DNA of 64,000 nt from Takakia lepidozioides. Its lineage: Eukaryota; Streptophyta; Takakiopsida; Takakiales; Takakiaceae. The stretch covers positions 5,022,001 to 5,086,000 of the forward strand of contig CM060734.1 of assembly GCA_030704615.1 (NCBI GenBank). The letters are read 5' to 3'. The notes under the pieces are model-generated. The model was not told the origin of the DNA, did no database searches, and saw only the letters and a list, made by a program, of their open reading frames with translations. The position numbers were made by a program, and so were the translations under genes. This document shows, in pieces, positions 1 through 10,318 of this stretch; positions within the stretch are counted from its first letter, which is position 1, and each line of letters begins with the position of its first letter.

Positions 1-608
1 GGGCATCTTGGTGGTGTTGTTGAGCGGGGCCTCAGTTTGTGAGTTGGGGGCTGATTGCATTGAAGCCCTTTTGCGTTTTGCTGCTGGGCAGTCGGCACGA
101 AGGTGGCCAGATTGTCCACATGAGTAGCAAGCTGTAGAGGAGGTGTCTTCCACAATTTTGACCGAGAAATAATTTCCCTCCATATCAATGGGCAATCTAA
201 TGAATTGAGGTAGAATTGCATCTATTGGCATTGTGACCACAATTTTTGGGAATCCATTGTCGTTGATCCTAGATGCAATAGTGGCCCCCTTCCATGCTGG
301 CTCTTTGGAAAGCTCCTTTGTGCACATAAATGGGTCAAACACCCCCAGGCACCCAAGGAAGACCCCGAAGTAGTTGCCATGTCCGGGAGGCTGAAAAGGT
401 GCTGATCCGAAATGTAGGGAAGAGCGATGATGCGAGGGGCCCACACCTTGCCATTGCCATTACCCATTGCCGCAGACCACGGAAAAATGTTAACATTTAA
501 ACCATGGAGGTGTGGGTTGAATGAGAGGGCCTTATCTGCAACCTCCTGAATTTCCATCAAAATTGAATAGAAGCCTTTGCCTCTAGAGTGATAGAAGTGG
601 TGGTTCAA
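1..608 (-). pseudogene. LINE (non-LTR) ORF1 remnant, DUF4283-like with CCHC zinc knuckle
   Basis: Read on the minus strand, the segment encodes the RNA-binding ORF1 protein of a plant LINE. The first part (about 608 to 400) contains FNPHLHG, an FPW motif and KVWAPRIIALP, which fit the DUF4283 domain of plant LINE ORF1 proteins. Near 400 the frame shifts, and the next frame reads through LGCLGVFDPFMC and PQFIRLPIDMEGNYF to a zinc knuckle, CYSCGQSGHLRADCP (CX2CX4HX4C), at about 120-75. A serine/asparagine-rich tail runs off the left edge. ORF1 proteins package element RNA and are normally followed by ORF2, which would lie outside the window. The frameshift and the lack of a clear start make this a dead copy. 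It is not the partner of the ORF2 at 5-8 kb, because ORF1 would have to lie at higher coordinates than that ORF2. Confidence 0.7.
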
Positions 609-1273
609 ATACCCCGATCCCCTGATCCCCCCTTATTTATAAAAGGAGGAAAAAATAACCTAAAAAGATACAAGCCATGGAGGCTGAGAAGCCTCTCGGG
701 GAGTGCACGAAATTCAGGGATGCAAAGCGAGCTCTTTCTTTCTTCTTTTTCCTTTTTTTTAAAAAAAAATTAAAAAATTAAAAATTAAAAATTAAAATAA
801 TTTATGGATCGACTTTTCCAAAAATTGACGGATACAATTTCATTAAACAGCAAAAAAAAAGAAATTCTTCCCCACAATAATCGACTATAGTAAGTTCCAG
901 CATAGGTGCTCTGTCCCCTGTATATTACAAAATTAAAATTGAGTTATTTATATAATTATGATGTTGGTATATTAATTCCTGATCATTTGAAATGGTCCAC
1001 CTTCCAGCAGCTTTGGTCGACCCAATGAACATTTCCTTTGTAAACTGTCTGGAGAGCCCCGTTCCACAGATTCCACGAATATGATGGTGGAATATCACAT
1101 CCTAGTTATTGTCGGGCGTATCTTTTTAAGACTGTGGCACTAGTTGGGGTTTTTGTGCCCTGCCTGTGCATAACCGATTTTTAGAGCAGACTCGCTGATG
1201 TGGCGTGTTTCTACTGGATTTGAGGAGGGGTTCTATATGTGGTATTACAACCTACTAGATTTTAATTACCTAC
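609..1273. other. Non-coding stretch with A/T-rich tract
   Basis: No coding frame looks real here. About 727-800 is a T-run followed by A-runs and repeats of AAATTAAAA, possibly an old poly(A) tail or simple A/T-rich spacer. The remainder is ordinary intergenic sequence without a recognisable feature. Confidence 0.5.
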
Positions 1274-1489
1274 GCGGCTCGGCAGGTCCTGGCTCCTGCT
1301 ATATCCGGTTGTGGTAGGTAAGTACAAGGGTAAACTGACTAGCTCGCTGCCCTAAAAACCGGTTATGTCCGGTAGCGCTCGAGAGGAGCTCCCTGCTATC
1401 GGATATAGCAGATCGCCATGACACCTCGCCGCTAACGCGGCTCAGTAGGTCCTGGCTCCCTGCTATATCCGGTAGCAGGGGCTCCTCTC
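1274..1489. repeat. Direct and inverted repeat cluster
   Basis: Two imperfect direct repeats (about 1274-1309 and 1436-1472) share CGCGGCTC, AGGTCCTGGCTC and CTGCTATATCCGGT. Between and overlapping them is an inverted pair of about 30 bp: 1381-1411 and 1460-1489 are near reverse complements (GAGAGGAGCTCCCTGCTAT against ATAGCAG-type and GCTCCTCTC ends), with about 48 bp between them. Each arm also contains a small hairpin, CTGCTAT/ATAGCAG at 1393-1411 and CCTGCTA/TAGCAGG at 1459-1479. Confidence 0.65.
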
Positions 1490-1510
1490 AAATGCTACCT
1501 AGTCCATACC

Positions 1511-1941
1511 TTAGGGCGTTACCACACGAGCGGCAGTGAGCTCGAGTGACATGGAAGTCCTTGGCTAGGATTGTAGCACCTGTATGTTATGGAGACTAGG
1601 CCCATGTCAACAAAAACAAACCAACGCTACCACATGAGCGGCAGTCGGGCACGGGAACAGATCATTGAGAAGCAAAAATGAATTAACCAGATGAGGGCCA
1701 CGGCGAGAAAGAGCAGATCGCGACAAAGCACTTCCCTAACATTTCGGATTTCCAGGCAATAGTCCCTGGAAATCCTACTTTCACGGAGAGGCTCCACATA
1801 AGCACCACGTCATATGGCCTTCTCGTTGCTGTTCCTCCAGTGTGGTAGCTGAGGGCCGTATCAGTTTACGAGCCATCAACCAATCAGCAGGCCTTCAGCA
1901 GGTTGCGGGGACTTCCACTGCCTCGTGTGGTAAGGCCCTTA
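1511..1941. mobile_element. PIF/Harbinger-type MITE with TTA target duplication
   Basis: The left end at 1514 reads GGGCGTTACCACACGAG and the reverse complement of the right end (ending 1938) reads GGGCCTTACCACACGAGG, so the terminal inverted repeats match over at least 17 bases with one difference, then diverge slightly around GGCAGT. Both ends are flanked by TTA (1511-1513 and 1939-1941). A 3-bp TTA/TAA duplication and a TIR beginning GGG are the established signature of PIF/Harbinger elements and their Tourist-like MITEs. The 425-bp interior has no coding capacity. A further partial TIR-like sequence, ACCACATGAGCGGCAG, lies near 1629. Confidence 0.75.
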
Positions 1942-3086
1942 GGTGATCTAGGGTTCAAAGTGTCCACCTTCGAAGCTTCGAACGGCCGGCCTTTGGGGCA
2001 GAGATACAATAATAATTTACGCTCCTCCTCTTTCTTCTTTAAGATGCTGCCCCAAGTGCTTTCCGGCTTTTCAAATCATTCCCAAAAAGCCTTGGGCAGG
2101 AGCTTTAGGTCTACGCAACAACGTGGGACACGTCCCCCTAATCCCAAGTGCTCATTTTCTTTCTGTATTTTAGTGCCACCTCCTTGGGCATAATGTTTCC
2201 ATATCACCGATGACTGATTGCCAAGTAGCACACGGACTTCCATGTGACTTTTGATCAGAAAGGTCATGCGAACAGCCAATCACCAACTGCCAAGTATACC
2301 TACCGGCTGAATGGATGAGCACTGCTGTCGAATTATCATTTGCCACAATGTGTGATGGCCCTAGTTGAGGAATTTCGCTCCCACTATGACTCTTGTCGTC
2401 CCCCCCACAGATGTAGCCACCCACCACCCACCATGTCGCGCACTCGAGCAGATTGACAATTGAATTTTTGTAGCGGCGTGAGTCTCTGCAGACGGACTTC
2501 TCATGTTTCAGATATAACGCCCTCCTTCACACCATGCTCTTCCCCTCTATTAGGAAAAGGGAGATGGGTACCTTACAGAACTGGAAGGTTCCAACGGGGA
2601 CTAGTATCTTGTGGTACTGTGGGAGTGTACTGAAAACACAAAGGAGCAAATTTTTACGTCAACATGTGTACTTGTCTGTCCCGCTTGGTGCCCTATACCA
2701 TTCCCGGTCCTACCTTTGGGTACAGTCATAATTATATTTCTCTTTTAGTTGGGCTGTCCATTTAAATGGATATTATCATTGTTTGGAAAATAGGCAAATC
2801 TACTTACAACAAGCGTCTAGTCGCGTATGGCTCTTCTTTGTGACTAGTGAAATCTACTTTTCATCCATAATAAACTTGAAAATCTATCCATTTATTTTTC
2901 ATAAATTGGTCAATAAAATAGATGTTACCTGAGGGAGATGTTACTTGGAGAAGGTACATCATGGAAGTAATTTTAGCAAAGAGATGAGGTGACATTGGGA
3001 AAGGCACAACAAAGGCTTAGCAATTTTTGACACTGATGCGTAATCTCCTCTGTAGAATAAAGAAGAGCCAATAAGGGACCATATTC
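1942..3086. other. Intergenic sequence without recognised features
   Basis: Several short open frames occur on both strands but overlap one another and show no domain, codon or motif signal. I see no gene, RNA or mobile element here. Confidence 0.5.
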
Positions 3087-3107
3087 GTATATATATATAT
3101 ATATAAC
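3087..3107. repeat. (TA)n microsatellite
   Basis: An uninterrupted run of about nine TA dinucleotides, followed by a T/A-rich stretch. Confidence 0.9.
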
Positions 3108-3358
3108 TTTTATTTTATTTTTCTTGTAAGAACAGGGGACAGTGGCCCTGGAAGTTTTATTAAAAAAGAGTAAGGAAAAAATAACCTTACAGAGAGCCAT
3201 AAGGCAGATGATTGAGGTTCCACTCTGAGCCAGAAATAGAAGAGAAGAAAATGAGAAGAACGAGGACGAAGTAAGAGTGAGGAGAGAAGAAAGCCATAGA
3301 CTAAGGTACCCTGCATTAACCGCCCAGGGCCACCGAAACTCCTTCCCAAGAGGTCTCT

Positions 3359-4690
3359 CTAGTTTAAAGAAGGGGAGGAACCACCAGCAGCTTTCCTGTT
3401 CTTGATCAGCTCTGGTAACCCTGCCCTGTCTGGACAATGCTTAGTCCAGTGCTCAAAAGATCCACAGATGTAGCATGCAGCACAATTACCTTCATATGCT
3501 TGACTAGTTTGGGTGCGACCCCTATTATTGCCACTTGTTTGCCTTTGCGCATGGCGAGGCTGCCAACGCTGTTGATGAGCTTGCATTGCAGCAAATTGAG
3601 TGGCTACAGACTCACTAAGACTGCCTACTGTGTTGGCCAACCCTTGAAGGGTGAAGTCATATGTTTTGCAATGCATCACAGAAGGAACATAAGGTACAGA
3701 TGTTGCAGCCATGCCAAGCTCGGAGCCCATTGGAGCTTGAAACTTGGCATGATGTTGCGTTGATTTGCTGTCAGCCAAGTCTACCATCTTAAGGTTAACA
3801 TAGTTTCGTCATTGACAAAATGACGACGTTGAGCCCAATTTTGAATAGCAGGGGGCAAGCCAAGGAGAAAATACCTTTTGACCTTGCGATCTCTCTCTGC
3901 TGGGTCAATGATGTTCTCAACAGCAGCAAACTTGATGTCCATGTAGAATTGCCACAAGGATTCCCCAGGCTGGTAAGTTCTGGAAGAGAGCTTAGCAAAG
4001 CACTCTAGAGGCCTTTCAGGAGGCTTGAACAAGGTCTTAGCCCATTCTATAAGGGTTGCCCAATTGAGGCTGGGATCATCCATGACTGCTGCATGCAGCA
4101 AGTCCCGGGCTGACCCCTTCATGCTCATCCTAAAGATGGCCATTTTGAAGTTCTCAGGCACTCCATTTACGCTAGCAATGACTTCAAACATTCGAAGGTA
4201 CCTATCAAAATCTTCCCCCATAGTATACTCTTGATAGGGTTGAGTGGTGAGCTGAGGGATCAGATAACAAGGCAGGCTGTGGTTTATGTGCCCAGGAAGA
4301 ACAAATGCATGAGCAGCGCAACAGGGAACAGTGGCTTGAGTAGGAACATAAGTGCTACTGGCAGTATGCATAGGATTAGCAGCAGATGCAGTACTTTAAT
4401 TAACCCCACTAATGGCTGGTCCCATACTAGAGGATGGCAGACTTGCATGTGGTGCCCGCATGCCCATGGGAAGGGCATGTGATACCACATTTGACTGAGC
4501 AGCTGGATAAACTGACTGTAGGTGGGGCTGTGGCACGCCACTCATGGGAGGAGTGGATGTCACTCCCACCATAGGAGCTGTTCTAGATTGAACAGGAAGA
4601 GTCTCCACATGACGTGCATGACCAGCAGACGAGGTGGAGGGCACTGGTGCTACTGTCCCCCCACCCGCAGCAAGACTGGAGACATTCAAC
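3359..4690 (-). pseudogene. Ty3/gypsy-type gag remnant with CCHC knuckle
   Basis: The minus strand encodes a plant Ty3/gypsy-like Gag. The proline/serine-rich N-terminal part (about 4690-4400) is followed, after an in-frame TAA at 4396-4398, by the Retrotrans_gag core. This core includes YTMGEDFDRYLRMFEV, NWATLIEWAKTLF and FAKLSSRTYQPGESLWQFY, the usual W...F and Q..ES pattern of capsid proteins. Near 3785 the frame slips by one base. The last part has a glutamine-rich linker and a zinc knuckle, CYICGSFEHWTKHCP, at about 3490-3440. Gag forms the retrotransposon particle and binds its RNA. The stop and the frameshift show this copy is dead. No protease, integrase or LTR was recognised beside it. 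Confidence 0.75.
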
Positions 4691-4932
4691 AAAGGGATGG
4701 CTTCAATGGGTATAACCAAATACAAGTAGCTGAAGAGGATCAGGGAAAGACAGCCTTTATTACTGACTGGGGTGATTATGCATACAAAGTCATGCCTTTT
4801 GGACTTTGTAATGCACCAACAACTTTCCAGAGAGTGATAAGTGAATCTTTCCATGAGAACTGCAATAGCCTACACTTGAAGCTATTGCTAAGAGAGAGCC
4901 TTAAGAACATACAAGGGAGTAGAACTAACTAA
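4691..4932 (+). pseudogene. Ty3/gypsy reverse transcriptase fragment
   Basis: The plus strand encodes about 55 residues of a Ty3/gypsy reverse transcriptase: DGFNGYNQIQVAEEDQ, KTAFIT and YKVMPFGLCNAPTTFQR. These are the highly conserved fingers/palm blocks just upstream of the catalytic YIDD motif, which is absent because the similarity stops around 4850. The following sequence to the stop at 4932 is unrelated. The fragment lies head-to-head with the gag remnant (opposite strand), so the two are either pieces of different elements or products of a rearrangement. Confidence 0.8.
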
Positions 4933-4937
4933 GAGCT

Positions 4938-7900
4938 ATTCCTTTTTCTTTTTGTAGGCTCAAACGAAAGCTGGGTTTTCGACTTCCCCTTTCTGAGACT
5001 CCTTTTCTGGTGTCTCCCATTAACTTCAGCGCCATCAGAACCCAAGGGAGAAAATCGAGCACTAACCGAGCTGCCAGCAGGGAGGCAGTCTATCTGCCCA
5101 TTTGATTCTAGAATCCAAAATACGCCTGCAGAACACCCCACCTTTCCTCCAAGAACTGTCGAAGGCAGAGATGAGCTGGTCTCTCTTTCTAGTCCCGCAT
5201 TTTGGCAAAGCTGTAATAAGAGACAACCAACACTTGCGAGCTTCAGACGTGAGGTCTGAGTGAGCCAAGTGCAAAAGCTTCTGCAAACAGGGCATTGAAT
5301 TTTGGAAAACAACAATACATCTCATTTCCAAATCTGCCATAAGATAGTTCCCCTCAACGTTTCCCGCACAAGACAAGAGCAGAATTGAGCCCCATTTCTA
5401 ATGTTCAACAGAACAACAAAGGTTGAGTATATAAGAGAAGCATTCCAATTGGAATAAAGGGTAAAAGCTCTGTTCTAGGTTGCAGCTGCAAAAGGACAAG
5501 AAACAAGGCAGTGTTCCATGTCTTCCGGGAGATTGAGGTTGCACATAGCACAGATGGATGGAGGATCTGAAATAGAAGCACCAACAAGCACAATTCTATT
5601 CGCAATTTTCCAAAGAAAGCCAGAAACTTTTGACGGCCTATGCTTTTCCCAGACATCAGCCCAGACGACCTTCCAGGGTATTTGTTGCTCCAAGGAATGT
5701 GCCCATTTTCTCTGCCACTTGTTTTGAAACAACCGTTTGGGCATCAGCAGGGAATACCCTAGTTTGACAGTGTAATAGAAAAAATGATCGTGCTTCTTAC
5801 TCATCCACAACCACTCCCCCGGATCAAATTGAAGCAACCTAATAGGTGCTGAGAGGAACCAGAAAAAAGACCCTCTGTAGTGCTACAGCTCCTCAGGTGG
5901 GGTAGGGTTAGTCTTCCTTGAGCAAGAGCAAAAAACCCTGATGTTGAAGAGATCAGTGCTGGCAGGCAGCATATGAGGCTTTGGATAGTACAAAAGGCCA
6001 TTTGGTTGAACACTGAAAATAATCCTAGAGAATGAGACGGGGCTTTTAGATGTAGCGTAGAAGGCCTTGGAATTATAACCTTCAGAGAAGCCAAGCCATC
6101 GTGGCATAGAGAAATTGTTCTGCTGGGAAAGACATGAAATCGAGGCGGCGGGGATGTCACCCATGACAATGCTCCATCCCCTGTTGATCCTTCTCAACGA
6201 GAAATTAGCAGCAGCAGTGGAGGGGGAGATGACAGTACCCGAGTCCAAGTCCCAGAAGTGCAACATGTGAGATAGTCCCGTTGACTCCCAATGTGCCCAT
6301 CGAGACGAGCAAGGTATTAGGCCTCGCAATCCCTGTTGTAGTTAGCGAACAGGGGCTGCCTGAGAACTTCATCAAATGTAGAGGGGATGGTTTGGAAGAG
6401 ATAACCTCTCATTTTGCACCATGCTATCCAAACTGTTTGCCATGCTTTAGATCCAATTCCCAGCTTCGAGTTGGTCTTGTCACTTTGTACTGTCCATCTC
6501 AAAGAGGCTGGCCACAGTGGGCTCGTATTTGGCTTGGCATTGGCAAGGTGGAATCTGACCAGACGGCTCCACGGGCTGGACATCCTAGTGAAGACTCTTG
6601 GAATCCACTTAGCAAGCAAAGCAATAATCTACGATTGGGGGTCAATGATTCCAAGACCCCCATTCTTCTTTTTCTGGCAAAGTTGTGCCCAAAGTTGGCA
6701 AAGTTCCTCACCATGGCTTTTAACTTTTTGATGATCTGAGGACTAGGAGACCAAACTGCTCCATTGAACCACGAAGAAGCCAAAAGAATCTGATTCGCTA
6801 TTAAAGTACGGCCCACAATGGATAAGTGCTGAGAGCTCCAGTAAGCAAATATTTTCTTCAGCTTTGAAAGAATTGCTGCAAACCTTAGCTCGTCATTTAA
6901 ATCATGCCCGATTTGGTGCCCCAATAGCACGTGAGCTTGACCTGTCTCCAACCAGCGCAAGCCCAGATCTTCGCCCCAAGAATCGCAATGTTTAGCCAAA
7001 CTGGAATCAGGCAGCAGGCTAAGTAACCCTACAGACTTTCTCCAATTTATATTGAGGCCCGAGGCATTGCAGAAGCTGGAAAAGGAGCTTAAGGCAGCTT
7101 TAACGCTGTTATCAATGTATAAAGTCGTATCGTCAGCATATAAGGAAGAGCGTATAGAGGATGATGGATCCAAAATCGGCGTGTGAGGAATTTTCAGCCC
7201 CCATGAATCATTCCTTTTATCCATCAAGTAACCCAGTCCATTTGATGCTATTAAAAATAGGAAAGGGGCTAATGGGCAGCCTTCCCTCACGGACTTGAAA
7301 AGAGGAAAAGGTTTGGACAAAGCGCCATTCATCATCACCCTGGATGCAGATGTCAGCAGAATCTTAATCCACAATAGAAATGAGCCAGATATGCCCGTAG
7401 CCTCCAGAGCAGCAAGGTGATAATCCCAGCTAATGCTATCAAAAGCTTTTTGGAAGTCGAGCATCAACATCGCAATAGGTTGTTGGAAAGACTAAGCATA
7501 ATGAAGCACTTCGCTGGCAAGAAGAATGTTATCCAAAATCATCTTGTTCTGCATAAAGCCTGATTGCTCCGGGCGGATCAGCTTAGGCAGCAAAGGCTAG
7601 AGCCGTAATGCTAACGATTTCGCAATGATCTTATACACACAGTTGAGTAAAGTTATAGGTCTGTAGTTGGATAGATCATCCCGCTCTCCTTTCTTGTAAA
7701 TCAGCGTTATGACCCCCTGAAAAAATTGCGAAGGCATAATGCATTTGTCCAGAATCTCATTAGCCATACGAAGGAAATCGTCCCCGACAACACCCCACAA
7801 TTCCTTAAAGAATTCAACCGGCAATCCGTCAAGGCCTGGGGTTTTAAGTGCACTTAAAGACTCCACCGCTTGCAGCAACTCCAGGGAGGTGAAAGGGGCA

Positions 7901-8057
7901 GAGAGGGCAGCTTGTTGTTCAGCAGTAAGAATTACCGGAAAGGAACTAATGACTTCCAGTCTGGAATCAACCGAGCTTGGAGTAGGGGCTGGACTGGAGA
8001 AGAGATCTGTAAAATGCGAGGCGGCAGCAGCAGCCATCTCTTTTGGCCTGCAGAGAG
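4938..8057 (-). pseudogene. 5'-truncated LINE ORF2: reverse transcriptase and zinc-binding domain
   Basis: On the minus strand, from about 8050 to 7494, the frame gives the start of a plant LINE reverse transcriptase, with LKTPGLDGLPVEFFKELW and YRPITLLNCVYKIIAKS. It is interrupted by TAG at 7597-7599 and 7492-7494 but stays in one frame down to about 6600. That frame contains LDFQKAFDSISWDY, REGCPLAPFLF and the catalytic YADD at 7129-7140. Frameshifts near 6600, 6320 and 5880 lead into the C-terminal zinc-binding (zf-RVT) block with CAMCNLNLPEDMEHCLVSCP at about 5535. The endonuclease domain that should precede the RT is missing, as is common for 5'-truncated LINE insertions. The T-rich stretch near 4940-4957 may be the poly(A) tail seen on the other strand. 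The element is not functional. Confidence 0.85.
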
Positions 8058-8062
8058 GGAAG

Positions 8063-8152
8063 CTAGCGCGTGAGCGCGCTCACGCTTAGCGCACTAAGCG
8101 TGAGCAGACTTCGTTAAGCGTGAGCAGATTTCTTAAGCGTGAGCACATAAGG
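8063..8152. repeat. CGTGAGCG palindrome cluster, copy 1
   Basis: A perfect 18-bp palindrome, GCGTGAGCGCGCTCACGC, lies at 8068-8085. It is followed by three tandem units of about 19 bp that begin TAAGCGTGAGCA (near 8095, 8115 and 8134). The same core recurs at 10322-10394 and 11564-11610. The broken 5' end of the neighbouring LINE lies directly beside this cluster. Confidence 0.8.
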
Positions 8153-8595
8153 GAAGCGGAGCCTATAGCCGTGGGAAAAGCAGGACCTATTGTCGTGGGG
8201 GCAACGTTGAGTGGAACGGAGGGTAACATACGATGCCTGGGACCTAAGACGCCGAGTTCCATGCATGAAAAAGATGGATGAATGAACCATGGATGACAGC
8301 AATAAGATTTATGGTGAAAGAACATGAACGATGTTGAATGAAGTGTGTCATCCACTAGTTCAAAGTAATACTGATTTTGCCTCACCTAGTTTGGGTTGGA
8401 TACACTATACATGTCGGATAACAATGCCATACAGAAGCCCATGTAAGATTGATGTCATTCAAGAAAGTATTGCCATTGAATCGGTCATGACGTGGGTTAG
8501 GAGATGGTTGGGAAAAAATCATAGATTTCAATTCTATAGTGGAAAACAATTTTGATTGCAAAAAAAGGTTGATCTCATTCAAGAAAGTGTTGCCA
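8153..8595. other. Probable intronic or intergenic spacer upstream of relic exon
   Basis: No coding signal is seen. A block of about 28 bp is repeated 120 bp apart (near 8455 and 8575), each containing CATTCAAGAAAGT and TTGCCAT. If the exon at 9113 is read as part of a larger gene, this stretch would be its upstream intron. Confidence 0.4.
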
Positions 8596-9048
8596 TCAAT
8601 TTTGACAAATTGACAACTTGAAATCAACCTGGTGTCAACACGAGGTTGATTTACGAGGACTTGAAATCAACCTTGTGTTAACACGAGGTTCATTTCCGGG
8701 AACTTGAAATCAACTTGGTGTTAACACGAGGTTGATTTCCGAGTGGACGTGGATGATTAAATGTTTTTGTTTTTGTTTTTTTGTTTTGTTTTGTTTTTGT
8801 TTTTTTGGGTGATGCAAATCAACCTTGCGTTGACGCAACCTTGATTTGAGAAATGAAAGCATCATTTTTGCACTGTTTTTTGTATTTTGTATGGGACACA
8901 ATCAAGGTTGCGTTAACGCGACCTTGATTATGCTATGGATTTTAATTGCCTCTTTCGGGAGATAAATCTTCGTCTTGCTTAGTGTTTCGTGTCTTCTAGT
9001 CTTTTGGGAAGTTTAGGGATCAACCTTGCGTCAACGCGACATTGATTA
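8596..9048. repeat. Array of six ~32-bp near-palindromes (family B)
   Basis: Elements lie at 8621-8652, 8664-8695, 8707-8738, 8816-8847, 8899-8930 and about 9017-9048. The best ones have outer arms AAATCAACCT and AGGTTGATTT (8621) or AATCAAGGT and ACCTTGATT (8899), and a central GTYRAC such as GCGTTAACGC. The first three are a 43-bp tandem triplication; the others are separated by unrelated sequence. A smaller dyad, TCAATTT/AAATTGA, lies at 8596-8613. All six elements contain GTCAAC, GTTAAC or GTTGAC at the centre. The array ends about 65 bp before the splice acceptor of the relic exon at 9113. Confidence 0.85.
8760..8808. repeat. (TTTTTG)n simple repeat
   Basis: A G-punctuated T tract of about 48 bases lying between the third and fourth family-B palindromes. 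Confidence 0.85.
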
Positions 9049-9112
9049 CAAGGGGGTTTAATGGGAGTTAACAAGCACCTGTTGCATCTGTGTTTTCTGA
9101 ATGTATGGTTTA

Positions 9113-9470
9113 GGTACATCTACCATATCCTCATTCCGGGGAAGTATCTAAGCGATGACCCCGATTTCATCTACACATGGGTGGACCCATCAAATGACAA
9201 GACAATGTATACCTGTAGTTGGGATTGACAGATACTGGAGCAGGGCGCACTTCAGAGACTACGGGTGGTATCTTGACCTTCCGAAACAAAACACAACATT
9301 TGACGAGGTCGTGTTGAGGAACCTGAATGACAACTCAAGCACTCAACGCAAAAGAGCCGGAGAAGCATCGGATGCAAGCTCCAATTGCAGTGGATAGTCA
9401 TTTTCCGAATGATTCACCCTGTTCCAAAATATCTATCAATGAGCATGTGAGGGGGTTGTTTGATTTTTAT
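9113..9470 (+). pseudogene. Relic exon of a ParB/methyltransferase-like gene (paralog of exon 6 at 13572-14222)
   Basis: After an acceptor-like TTTAG at 9108-9112 the plus strand reads GTACATC, giving YIYHILIPGKYL and DPDFIYTWVDPSNDKTMYT. After a one-base slip near 9210 it continues SRAHFRDYGWYLDLP, NTTFDEVVLRNLNDN and AKEPEKHR. Exon 6 of the minus-strand gene has YTKYVLMEGNHL, DPTNDPTMYT, SPSHFRDCGWYLDCP, TTFQEQHMKYLNNN and AAKEPD in the same order, so the two are paralogous. Part of the segment after LNDN is deleted relative to that gene, the lysine-rich tail is missing, and I find no other exons nearby. Function cannot be assigned to the segment itself; it is identified only by homology within the window. 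Confidence 0.75.
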
Positions 9471-9529
9471 CCGGTGTGTGCCTTTCTTTCAGTTCTTGTC
9501 TCCATAAGTCATTTCATCCATATAACTCC

Positions 9530-9730
9530 TTTCGTCCGCATTTGCAACTCCATTCATTCATTTTATATGGGTCGATAATACATCCAGTCTTTAACCATTC
9601 ACTCATCCTTCATGCATCGCGAAGCATATGTCCATCCATCAGCCATCTCGCATTCAACCATTCATGAATTATTCATCCATCATTCATCCAATATTCATCC
9701 ATCATTCATCCAGCAGTCATCCAAGTACGC
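9530..9730. repeat. ATTCATCC-rich minisatellite
   Basis: Degenerate tandem copies of CATTCATCC/CATCCATC. The reverse-complement motif, GGATGAATG, forms a second tract at about 11760-12075, so the two tracts are in inverted orientation around the recombinase remnant. Confidence 0.75.
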
Positions 9731-10314
9731 ATGATATGTACACTCATTCCCGCGGAAATAGGTCTCCCGGGGCTTCCTCATCCGCGATTGTACCACGAAA
9801 ACCCTCGATTCCCGGTGATGAGTCGTGGTGAGTCTTGGCCCACCCACCACGGCCCCATTGGACCATGATGAGTCCCAAGACTCCCCACGACTCCCACCAC
9901 AAGGTCTCCGCCCCATGGTGAGTCCTATGCCACCCCCACTAAGACCCACTAAGCTACCACCACTCCTCGTGGACCCACCCCCACCGCAACCCGGTGTGCG
10001 GGGCTCCACCTAGTGAGCGCCTCCGCCTCCTTGAGTGCCTTGGGCACTCAAGGGTGCTTCAGCCCCCGTTCCTATTGTTGCCACTGCCCCCACCACAGGG
10101 GTAGCCCCTCTTGTGTCCCAAACCCCCCCCCCCCCCCCCCGGCCCTTAGGGCAAAGGGCCGCGACACTCCCGCTCTAGACTTTGCATAAACATCGGGATC
10201 TTTCAAATTCACTCCATCAATAGCACATAAGAAGCCAGGGAGAGGCGTGAGGCAACCCTTATCAGTTCCATCAAAAGAGTGGACGACACCCCTGTCTGCA
10301 GGCTAGTGGGGATT
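9731..10314. other. C-rich low-complexity spacer with 18-nt poly(C)
   Basis: From 9770 to 10015 the sequence is C-rich, with recurring GATGAGTC, GACTCCC and CCACCACC blocks. A homopolymer of 18 C residues occupies 10123-10140. No convincing coding frame is seen. An ATTCCCGCGG motif at about 9747 recurs at about 11706. Confidence 0.55.
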
Positions 10315-10318
10315 GCTA

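Noticed and set aside
588-773. Short open frame downstream of the LINE ORF1 remnant
   Set aside because: It lies antisense to the ORF1 region and runs into an A/T tract; no coding signal.
2973-3437. Minus-strand open frames with hydrophobic stretches as a membrane protein
   Set aside because: They overlap the gag zinc-knuckle frame and a TA microsatellite; the hydrophobicity comes from T-rich sequence.
3359-8057. One intact LTR retrotransposon spanning gag and reverse transcriptase
   Set aside because: The gag and gypsy RT pieces are on opposite strands, the larger RT at 6.5-8.0 kb is LINE-type (with zf-RVT domain), and no LTR pair is seen.
9731-10015. Proline-rich protein from the C-rich open frames on both strands
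   Set aside because: Both strands are open simply because of base composition; there is no start context, domain or homology.
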